Below are positions 1-5,648 of a DNA stretch of 11,963 bases, piece by piece; the stretch's first letter is position 1, and each line of letters opens with the position of its first letter. Source of the stretch: CBDUEV01 sp965366365. Lineage in GTDB: Bacteria; Actinomycetota; Acidimicrobiia; Spongiisociales; JAENVV01. The DNA is taken from NCBI GenBank assembly GCA_965366365.1, contig CBDUEV010000079.1:1-11963 (forward strand), in the 5' to 3' direction. The translations under genes were made by a program, and so were the position numbers. The notes beneath the pieces are model-generated. The model ran no database searches, had not been told where the DNA came from, and saw nothing but the letters and a program-made list of their open reading frames with translations.

Positions 1-449
1 CCTTGGCGAGAAGCACGACGTGCCTCTGCGTTGAAGCGGACGATGTCGGCGATCATGGCGTAGTGGCTGGGCCGAAACTTGGCGCGTGGGTCGGCGAACA
101 TGCCTCGGAGGCTTCCTTCGTATTCGAGACCGCCAACAACGGCGAACGACATGTCCGACGGTTCCGTCTCGACCCCGATTTCCCGGAAGAGGCTGGTGAG
201 GAGGGGGTAGGTGCGTTCGTTGTACACGATGAAGCCCGTGTCCACCGGAACCGTGACCCCGTCGACGGTCGCGTCAACGGTATGGCTGTGCCCACCCACC
301 CAATCCGATGCCTCGAAGAGCGTGATGTCGGCGTGGGGATGGAGCCGGTGGGCTGCGCCCATTCCGGCGATTCCCGTGCCGATGATCCCCACGGTCGGAC
401 GGTCTGCGAAATGCCCGGTCGCGTCGGACCGGGCGGCTGGTTGGAGCAC
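1..449 (-). CDS. FAD/NAD(P)-binding amine-oxidase-like flavoprotein (COG2907-like), 5' part only
   Basis: The window holds only the first 149 or so codons; the gene runs off the left edge. Translating the minus strand from GTG at 449 gives an open frame with a dinucleotide-binding fold: beta strand then GTGIAG (residues about 24-29), then an acidic residue ending strand 2 in LFEASDWVGGHSHTV, the FAD-ribose contact expected of this fold. The following DTGFIVYNERTYP stretch is typical of the predicted NAD/FAD-binding oxidoreductases of COG2907. The GTG start is supported by AGGAGG (457-462) with a 7-nt gap. That Shine-Dalgarno lies in one arm of a perfect palindrome (457-469). The gene follows the ketoacyl synthase III by 46 bp on the same strand and is probably co-transcribed with it. 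From general knowledge, members often sit near cyclopropane-fatty-acid-synthase-like methyltransferases, so a role in modifying fatty acyl chains is plausible, but the substrate is not visible here. Family assignment is fairly sure, function is not. Confidence 0.8.
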   Translation of the reverse strand, partial: MLQPAARSDATGHFADRPTVGIIGTGIAGMGAAHRLHPHADITLFEASDWVGGHSHTVDATVDGVTVPVDTGFIVYNERTYPLLTSLFREIGVETEPSDMSFAVVGGLEYEGSLRGMFADPRAKFRPSHYAMIADIVRFNAEARRASRQ

Positions 450-456
450 GGCTGAA

Positions 457-469
457 CCTCCTCAGGAGG
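457..469 (-). promoter_or_regulatory. Shine-Dalgarno inside a perfect palindrome, ahead of the flavoprotein gene
   Basis: The sequence CCTCCTCAGGAGG is symmetrical around one central base. Read on the minus strand, its second arm is the AGGAGG ribosome binding site of the GTG start at 449. In RNA it could fold as CCTCC-TGA-GGAGG and hide the site. The symmetry is seen directly; regulation of translation is inferred. The stem is only 5 bp, so any effect would be modest. Confidence 0.5.
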
Positions 470-495
470 CATTCGGAGCCGTGGCTCGTCTTGGA

Positions 496-1509
496 TCACA
501 TCCGGATGAGAGCCGAGCCCCAGGTGAAGCCGCTCCCAAACGCCGAGCAGGCCACCAGCATGCCGGAACGCAGCTCGCCGGCGACGATGGCGAGGTCCAT
601 GCCGATAGGGATGCTGGCGGCGGTGGTGTTGGCGACCTGCTGGATGGTATTGAACACCTTGTCCGGTGGGATGGACATTCTGCGGGCGACGGCTTCGTTG
701 ATCCGGAGGTTGGCCTGGTGGAAGAGGAAGAGGTCCACGTCGGCCAGTTCACGATCGTTGGCGTCGAGCGCCTCGTCGATCGATTCCGGCATGCGGCGGA
801 CTGCGTTGAGAAACACGGATTTGCCGTTCATCTGCGGGAAGTGCCGTCCTTGTTCGATGTCTTCGATCGAGATCCGGTGTCCGGCGAAGCCTTGCGAAGG
901 CGCCTCGGCCCAGAGGGTCTTGGCTTGGGTGCCGTCGGCGTGGAGATGGGTCGAGTGAAGCTGGCTGTCGTCGGGGCCGGTCGGCTCGGCGGCCTCGAGG
1001 ACGAGGGCCCCGGCGCCGTCCCCGAACAGAATGGAGATCTCCTTGCCGTTCGGTGAGAGGTCGAGACCCTTCGAGTGGATCTCGGCTCCGATGACCAGGG
1101 CCCGGTCGGCTTGACCCGTCCTGATGAAGGCGTCGGCGGTGGCGAGACCGTAGACGAACCCCGTGCACTGCTGGCGGAGGTCGATGGCGGGGATGCCGGC
1201 GATTCCGAGCTTGGCCTGAGTGAAACAGGCTGTGCCGGGGAAATCGTGATCGGCCGAGATGGTGGCGAGGACGATCAGGTCGATCTGGTCGGCGCTCACG
1301 CCTGCGGCGTCCAAGGCTCGCTGGGAGGCCGCCACGGCCAGGTCCGAGGTCGTGGTGGTTCCCTCCACCCAACGGCGTTCCCGGATGCCGCTCCGCTCCT
1401 CGATCCAATCTGGTGTCACACCGAGCAACTCGCCGATCTCGGCGTTGGTGACGACACGCGCTGGCAGGAACGATCCGGTTCCGGCAATTCGGCTACGCCT
1501 CGTGTGCAT
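496..1509 (-). CDS. 3-oxoacyl-ACP synthase III (FabH/KAS III family)
   Basis: A 337-aa condensing enzyme of the thiolase fold that joins an acyl-CoA starter to malonyl-ACP or a similar acceptor in the cytoplasm. The catalytic triad is complete: Cys115 in QQCTGF, His264 in FHQANLRI and Asn294 in ANTTAAS. The N-terminal DWIEERSGIRERR motif, GDGAGA near 164-168 and C-terminal GSGFTWGSALIR are all typical. The protein is about 20 residues longer than E. coli FabH, mainly between the Cys and His. I chose ATG 1509 because homology begins right there (MHTRRSRIAGTGSFLP); an open frame extends upstream to 1608 but its sequence is not family-like. No good Shine-Dalgarno precedes it, but TAGGGT lies 7 nt upstream, suggesting a leaderless mRNA. 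It could be the initiator of fatty acid synthesis or a KAS III of a secondary or lipid-tailoring pathway. The QQC rather than ACA active-site context and the flavoprotein gene 46 bp downstream favour the latter slightly, so I give no gene symbol. Confidence 0.9.
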   Translation of the reverse strand: MHTRRSRIAGTGSFLPARVVTNAEIGELLGVTPDWIEERSGIRERRWVEGTTTTSDLAVAASQRALDAAGVSADQIDLIVLATISADHDFPGTACFTQAKLGIAGIPAIDLRQQCTGFVYGLATADAFIRTGQADRALVIGAEIHSKGLDLSPNGKEISILFGDGAGALVLEAAEPTGPDDSQLHSTHLHADGTQAKTLWAEAPSQGFAGHRISIEDIEQGRHFPQMNGKSVFLNAVRRMPESIDEALDANDRELADVDLFLFHQANLRINEAVARRMSIPPDKVFNTIQQVANTTAASIPIGMDLAIVAGELRSGMLVACSAFGSGFTWGSALIRM

Positions 1510-1516
1510 GTGCCCC

Positions 1517-1522
1517 ACCCTA
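1517..1522 (-). promoter_or_regulatory. -10-like box TAGGGT for the KAS III gene
   Basis: On the minus strand TAGGGT is followed by 7 nt and then the ATG at 1509, so transcription would begin at or next to the start codon. No recognisable -35 hexamer is visible. This is a pattern match of low information; it gains weight because several other genes here without a Shine-Dalgarno show the same spacing. Confidence 0.35.
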
Positions 1523-1766
1523 TGTGACTGGCAGGCTATTGGGAGCCCCGTCGGGCGGCGACACTGGAGCCGCTCGGCGGCGCTCAGAGCGTTCGAAGCG
1601 GGCATCATCGCGGTGGCGAAGAGGCCGATCGTGGGAAACCAGGGGTTGCCGAGCCTGGTTGTGAAACGAGTCGGCCTGGCGGATCCATGTCGTGGCCTGT
1701 GAGCTGGGTGGTGCTCGCAGCACTGGGATCCTCGGATGGTTCGATCCTTGGGCTGTGGCGCTGTGT

Positions 1767-1822
1767 GTCGTTCTGGTGCTCTTGTCGGCGCCGCGTCGTT
1801 CTGGTGCTTGTGTTGGGCGCCG
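1767..1822. repeat. Two-copy imperfect direct repeat, period 28
   Basis: GTCGTTCTGGTGCT occurs at 1767-1780 and again at 1795-1808. Each copy is followed by a similar TTG-rich stretch and a GGCGCCG element (about 1787-1793 and 1816-1822), so the unit is about 28 bp with differences and a one-base offset. It sits in the non-coding gap just after the dGTPase-like stop codon. The function is unknown; it may be a simple duplication. Confidence 0.6.
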
Positions 1823-1836
1823 GGGGCGGAGCGTTC

Positions 1837-2835
1837 TCAGTCGGGGAAGAGTCGGAGTCGGAAGATGCGATCGTGTTCGCGAAGGGCGAACCGGTCGGTC
1901 ATCCCCGCCACGTAATCGATGGCCTGGGTGGTGATGGAGGCGTCGTCGATCCGATAGCTCGAGGGAATCTCGTCGGGATGTTGCACGTGGTAGTCGACGA
2001 GCTGGCGGATCGTGTGGATGGCACGCTCCTTCTGGCCTTGGGCGGCAGCCCGGAGGTAGACGTTCTCGAACATGAAGTCCCGAAGTCGATGCATGGGTTC
2101 GAGAACCTCGTCGGTCATGGTGACTTCCCCCGTGGCGACGGAGCCGTCCACGACGGCGCGGATCATGGTGCTGATCCAATCCGATCCGGCCTCGGGGCCG
2201 AAGGTGTCGAGTGCCTCCGCGGGAAGATCGGCATAGGTGAGAACGCCGGCTCGAAGGGCGTCCTGGACGTCGTGGGTGAGGTATGCGATGCGGTCGGCGA
2301 ATCGGCACAGGAAGCCTTCAGGGGTGGTGGGGGGTGGGTCGATCTTCCACGAGTGGGCCCTGATGCCGTCGAGCACTTCCCAGGAGAGGTTGAGGGGCTC
2401 CAGGAGGCTCATCACCCGCACCGATTGGGCGGAATGAAGCCATTCGCCTTCGACGTAGGGGTCGAGGGCGTCCTCGCCCGTGTGGCCAAAGGGAGTGTGT
2501 CCGACGTCGTGGCCGAGGCAGATCGCTTCGGTGAGGTCTTCGTTGAGGCCGAGGTCTCGGGCCATCGCCCTTCCGATCTGCGTGACCTGGAGCGTGTGGC
2601 TCATGCGGGTGACGTAGTGGTCGCCTTCGGGATTCATGAAGACCTGGGTCTTGTGCTTGAGGCGGCGAAACGCTTTGGAGTGGAGGATGCGGTCGCGATC
2701 GCGTTCGAAGGCGGTTCGGTATTCGTCGAGGGGTTCGGGTTCCGCACGGCCGCGAGATTCCGAAGCAAGCGTCGCCTCAGGCGCCAACAGCTGGCGCTCG
2801 AGTTGTTCGCGCTCTTCACGTTTTCTCAGCAGCAT
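1837..2835 (-). CDS. dgt: Deoxyguanosinetriphosphate triphosphohydrolase-like HD-domain protein
   Basis: A 332-aa cytoplasmic metal-dependent phosphohydrolase of the HD superfamily; family members cleave dNTPs to deoxynucleoside plus triphosphate. All metal ligands of the HD signature are visible: His80 (MSHTLQV), His109-Asp110 with His113 and His118 in LGHDVGHTPFGHTGE, and Asp181 in ADRIAYLTHD. The preceding AFRRLKHKTQVF segment (55-66) is a family hallmark. The protein is shorter than the roughly 400-500 aa of many homologues and ends shortly after the helical core. Start ATG 2835 is preceded by a loose GAGG about 13 nt away, so the start is probable but not well supported by a ribosome site. 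Relatives in Actinobacteria often precede dnaG; here the next gene is a KAS III after a 327-bp gap. A large palindrome (2859-2913) lies just upstream. Whether it prefers dGTP or acts broadly on dNTPs cannot be told from sequence, so the symbol marks the family only. Confidence 0.9.
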   Translation of the reverse strand: MLLRKREEREQLERQLLAPEATLASESRGRAEPEPLDEYRTAFERDRDRILHSKAFRRLKHKTQVFMNPEGDHYVTRMSHTLQVTQIGRAMARDLGLNEDLTEAICLGHDVGHTPFGHTGEDALDPYVEGEWLHSAQSVRVMSLLEPLNLSWEVLDGIRAHSWKIDPPPTTPEGFLCRFADRIAYLTHDVQDALRAGVLTYADLPAEALDTFGPEAGSDWISTMIRAVVDGSVATGEVTMTDEVLEPMHRLRDFMFENVYLRAAAQGQKERAIHTIRQLVDYHVQHPDEIPSSYRIDDASITTQAIDYVAGMTDRFALREHDRIFRLRLFPD

Positions 2836-2858
2836 CGCTCACTCGATTCCTCGCTACA

Positions 2859-2913
2859 GCCGAACCCTGGGTTCTAGACCGCCATTTTGGCGGTCAGGAA
2901 CCCAGGGTTCGGC
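2859..2913. repeat. Two-tier palindrome (16-bp outer stem, 8-bp inner stem) between phnE and dgt
   Basis: The outer arms 2859-2874 and 2898-2913 are perfect inverted repeats of 16 bp with core GAACCCAGGGTTCGG. Inside, 2877-2884 and 2888-2895 (GACCGCCA / TGGCGGTC) pair perfectly around TTT. Only a 2x2 internal mismatch (TA opposite AG) separates the stems. It begins 12 bp after the phnE stop codon and ends 23 bp before the dgt start on the minus strand. Position suggests a terminator of the phn operon, but no T-run follows on either strand. It could instead be an mRNA-stabilising hairpin or a copy of a dispersed palindromic repeat. Confidence 0.85.
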
Positions 2914-2924
2914 CAATGCCGTCG

Positions 2925-4796
2925 CTAGACGAGCCGTTCCCGGAGGCGAGCGCTGATGTAGTCCATGCTCGCCACGATGATGGCAATGGCGAACATCTGC
3001 ACAGCGGCTGCCCGGTAGTTCAACAAGTTCACGTTCTGTTGGAGGAGCAACCCCAGGCCACCACCGCCGACGAAACCGATGATCGTCGACATACGGACGT
3101 TGATGTCCCATCGGTAGAGCGTGAACGAGATGTAGGGCGGCACGATTTGCGGCACCACGGCGTACATGATGGTTTGGAGCCGGTTGGCTCCGGTGGCCTG
3201 CACCGCCTCGATCGGCCCGGTGGAAATGCTCTCCACCTGCTCGGAATACAGCTTGGCGAGGGCGGCGGTGGTGTGGAGAGCCAGCGCCAGCGCCCCGGCG
3301 AACGGCCCAACGCCCACCCAGACCACGAAGATGATGGCCATGACCAGTGGTTCGATCGACCGCAGAGAGTTGAACAGGGTGCGAGCCATGTAATAGATGG
3401 TCATGCCCGAGGCGACCTGATCCGACTTGCGGGTCCGGAATGCCAGGGCGAGTCCCAATACGGCGCCTACCGCGCCGGGAGTCCAGAAGGTCGTTGTCAG
3501 GTCGTCCCACTGATAGAACCATTCGGCGATGGCTCCGATCGTTGTGGCGATGACCACTCCGGCCAAGGCAGCCGTGATGTAGCGCAGGAGGGCATCGACC
3601 GCATCGGGAACGCGAGATACGACGAATCGTCCGAAGCTCGATCCGACCTGGGCGAAGACGCCGGCGCCGGTCACGGCGGCGAGGACGGGGATGACGATAC
3701 GGATGATGTCGCCGACCGTGAAGACGAAACGCGACAGGAAGTAGAGCGGGCCGGCCGGAATCTCCAGAACCCGGTCCTCGGCTCGGAACCACCCGCTGGT
3801 GTCTCCCAGACTGTTGCCCACAGAAATGAGGAAATCGGCGGCCAGCGCCAACGCGGCGAGGGTGACGAGGGCGGACGCCACAGCCATGGCGATCCGGCCC
3901 AGGCGGGCGGAAGTACCAGGTGGCTCGTCGGGCTCCACTTCCGGGAACAACAGCCTCAGCAGATACCAGAGGATTCCTCCCAGCACGGCGACGCCCATCA
4001 GAGATGCGAAGGCGTTGCCAAACATGAACTCCACCGCAGAACGTGAGAGGCGGGCGACCCAGATGCCAATAAGTCCTCCGATGGGAAGCCCGACCACACC
4101 GAGGGCGAGGCTCACCATCGGCGACTTGATCGGTCTCATCAGGTTCCGGGACGCCAGGAAGCTGAGCGGGATGGCCAGGATCGTGCCGATGGTGGTGGCG
4201 AGCAGGGCCATGAAGACGGTCTCGAGAGCGAAATCGAACGTCAGGCGCGCCGTCTCCGTGAACTTCAGGTTCCCGACCTCCTGGCGGGCGATGACGCGGA
4301 TCTGCTGGACCTCTTCGCTGGGGCGATCCTTGAGCGTGACCGGAACAGTGAACGTGCCGTCCTCGCCGACAATGAATTCGCCAACCGAGAGGCTCACGTT
4401 CGAGGGTGGTATGAACGAAATCGGTCCTTCGGAGCCGGGGACGAACCCGAATCCGCTGACCGTGATTTCTGCGCCGGGGTCCGCACAGGAGGGATCGAGA
4501 ACCAGGTAGGCCCCCGAGGTGTCGGGAGCCGCCGCCTCGTTGGGGCCACACGGCACGTAGAGCTCTGCGGCGATCACCACCTCTTCTGTGTCCCGACTCA
4601 AGATGTCGGGGTGCGCCAGAGCCCGGAGAATCCGGAAGAGGTTGGTCTGGCGTTGTTCGCTTTCGATCTCGTCGAGGCTGACGTCGGTGACGTTGACGCC
4701 GTAGGCGTAGGTGAGGAACCCGAAGACGACGAAGAACAGCATGGCCCAGGTCCTGCGACGGGCCTTGTTGTTGGAGTCCGGTTTGCGGTCAGCCAC
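2925..4796 (-). CDS. phnE: PhnE-like ABC importer permease with an extracytoplasmic Ig-like domain and a large membrane insert
   Basis: The membrane subunit of a phosphonate-type ABC importer, 623 aa against about 260-290 for ordinary PhnE. Order of parts: cytoplasmic N-terminus; TM1 (about 16-35); a soluble stretch (36-188) with an Ig/IPT-like beta segment around 95-188 (LDPSCADPGAEITVSGFGFVPG) and Cys83 and Cys104; then the PhnE-like opening helix ETVFMALLATTIGTILAIP through ASRNL (192-218); an insert of about 240 residues with several extra hydrophobic segments (221-462); and the rest of the PhnE core, including MARTLFNSLRSIEPL, GPFAGALALALH and the ATPase-coupling EAA-type loop around EAVQATGANRLQTIMYAVVPQ (530-550). 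The start is GTG 4796, 6 nt after the phnC stop, so translation is probably coupled; the ribosome site is weak. The transporter role is well supported by phnD and phnC upstream. The substrate is inferred, and the two insertions have no assigned role. Confidence 0.85.
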   Translation of the reverse strand: MADRKPDSNNKARRRTWAMLFFVVFGFLTYAYGVNVTDVSLDEIESEQRQTNLFRILRALAHPDILSRDTEEVVIAAELYVPCGPNEAAAPDTSGAYLVLDPSCADPGAEITVSGFGFVPGSEGPISFIPPSNVSLSVGEFIVGEDGTFTVPVTLKDRPSEEVQQIRVIARQEVGNLKFTETARLTFDFALETVFMALLATTIGTILAIPLSFLASRNLMRPIKSPMVSLALGVVGLPIGGLIGIWVARLSRSAVEFMFGNAFASLMGVAVLGGILWYLLRLLFPEVEPDEPPGTSARLGRIAMAVASALVTLAALALAADFLISVGNSLGDTSGWFRAEDRVLEIPAGPLYFLSRFVFTVGDIIRIVIPVLAAVTGAGVFAQVGSSFGRFVVSRVPDAVDALLRYITAALAGVVIATTIGAIAEWFYQWDDLTTTFWTPGAVGAVLGLALAFRTRKSDQVASGMTIYYMARTLFNSLRSIEPLVMAIIFVVWVGVGPFAGALALALHTTAALAKLYSEQVESISTGPIEAVQATGANRLQTIMYAVVPQIVPPYISFTLYRWDINVRMSTIIGFVGGGGLGLLLQQNVNLLNYRAAAVQMFAIAIIVASMDYISARLRERLV

Positions 4797-4802
4797 GATC
4801 CG

Positions 4803-5552
4803 TCATCCGATCCGCTCGGCTTCTTGGCCGTAGATGTCCTTGAAGCGGGCGTCGTCGATCTCCTGAGGGGTCCCATCGAACATCAGCTTGCCCCCGTTCA
4901 GTGCGATCGCCCGGTCGGCATACTGTTGGACGAGGTCGAGGAAATGGAGGCTGCACAGCACGGTGACGCCTCGCTTCTGGATGAGGTCCAGATATTGCAT
5001 GATGGAGTGGGCCAGGACGGGATCGAGGCTGGCGACCGGCTCGTCGGCCAGGATCATCTCGGGGTCCTGCATGAGGGCCCGGGCGATCCCCACCCGCTGT
5101 TGCTGGCCACCGCTGAGTTCGTCGGCTCGAGTGGATGCCTTGTCCTGGATTCCCACCAGCTCCAAGGTCTCGTGGGCCTTGGCGACGTCGGCGGCCGAGA
5201 ACCGATTGATGAGGCTGGCCGCCGGCGTGGTGTAGCCCAGACGTCCGGCCAGGACGTTGGTCAAGACGGTTGAACGGTGAACGAGGTTGAAATGTTGAAA
5301 GACCATGCCGATCCTGCGGCGGATGCGGCGCATTTCCTCCTGGCTGGCGGCGGTGATGTCTTCACCGTGCCAGGTGATGCGTCCTTCGGTGGGCTCGATG
5401 AGCCGGTTGATGCAGCGGAGAAGTGTCGACTTGCCTGAGCCGGATAGGCCGATCACGGCGAGGAACTCTCCCTCGGGCACCTCGAAACTCACGTCCTCGA
5501 GAGCGAGGACACCCCCTTCGTAGACCTTCGTCAGGTGCTCGACCTTCAGCAT
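4803..5552 (-). CDS. phnC: Phosphonate-type ABC importer ATP-binding protein PhnC
   Basis: A 249-aa ATPase that powers the importer at the inner face of the membrane. It has every nucleotide-binding element: Walker A GLSGSGKS (35-42), Q-loop Gln86, signature LSGGQ (146-150), Walker B ILADEP (167-172) and switch His203. The sequence IGMVFQHFNLVHRSTVLTNVLAGRLG is close to what PhnC proteins show after the Q-loop, which separates them from amino-acid or methionine importers. I chose ATG 5552, where homology begins (MLKVEHLTKVYEGG), because AGGAG sits 6 nt upstream; the frame remains open to 5600 but that extension would cross the hairpin region. The gene is followed directly by phnE (6-nt gap) and preceded, 96 bp away, by the binding-protein gene with a strong hairpin between them. 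The family is clear; ligand specificity rests with the binding protein. Confidence 0.93.
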   Translation of the reverse strand: MLKVEHLTKVYEGGVLALEDVSFEVPEGEFLAVIGLSGSGKSTLLRCINRLIEPTEGRITWHGEDITAASQEEMRRIRRRIGMVFQHFNLVHRSTVLTNVLAGRLGYTTPAASLINRFSAADVAKAHETLELVGIQDKASTRADELSGGQQQRVGIARALMQDPEMILADEPVASLDPVLAHSIMQYLDLIQKRGVTVLCSLHFLDLVQQYADRAIALNGGKLMFDGTPQEIDDARFKDIYGQEAERIG

Positions 5553-5600
5553 GTGGCTCCTCGCTGGCTGCTGACTACTCGGTTTGGTGCGGCTGCCCAC

Positions 5601-5631
5601 ACGTGGGGCCCGGATGTGCCGGGCCCCACGT
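5601..5631 (-). promoter_or_regulatory. Strong hairpin between phnD and phnC (attenuator or mRNA-processing signal)
   Basis: Positions 5601-5613 (ACGTGGGGCCCGG) and 5619-5631 form a perfect 13-bp stem with a 5-nt loop, almost all G-C. It lies 17 bp after the phnD stop and 48 bp before the phnC start. No T-run follows on the minus strand, so full termination is unlikely. Hairpins here in importer operons often protect the binding-protein message or stop part of transcription, raising binding protein over ATPase and permease; that use is inferred. Confidence 0.7.
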
Positions 5632-5648
5632 CAGGCGTGAGATGAGCC

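Larger units (their letters stand above)
1510..1836. other. Gene-free 327-bp gap between the dGTPase-like gene and the KAS III gene
   Basis: No frame in this stretch gives a protein-like translation; the open frames crossing it are extensions or shadows of the flanking genes, rich in Arg, Ser and Pro. It holds a weak inverted repeat, AACCAGG (1637-1643) with CCTGGTT (1654-1660), and a two-copy direct repeat (1767-1822). No terminator with a T-run was found after the dGTPase-like gene. The region probably carries the end of that transcript and the KAS III promoter (candidate -10 at 1517-1522). Confidence 0.5.

Noticed and set aside
1510..1608. Upstream extension of the KAS III frame to 1608
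   Set aside because: The 33 extra residues do not resemble the family, whose homology begins at the ATG at 1509.
1637..1660. AACCAGG / CCTGGTT inverted repeat as a terminator of the dGTPase-like gene
   Set aside because: Seven bp with a 10-nt loop and no T-run, about 180 bp past the stop codon; too weak to call.
1687..2877. Long plus-strand open frame of 396 codons opposite the dGTPase-like gene
   Set aside because: It mirrors a gene with complete HD motifs and has a Gly/Val/Asp-rich composition typical of antisense frames in G-C rich DNA.
2916..4046. Plus-strand open frame of 376 codons opposite phnE
   Set aside because: Composition dominated by Asp, Gly, His and Arg, as expected for antisense of a membrane-protein gene.
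2854..4551. Minus-strand open frame of 565 codons inside the phnE region
   Set aside because: Arg/His/Gly/Pro-rich off-frame reading of phnE, with no recognisable motif; phnE itself has clear permease features.
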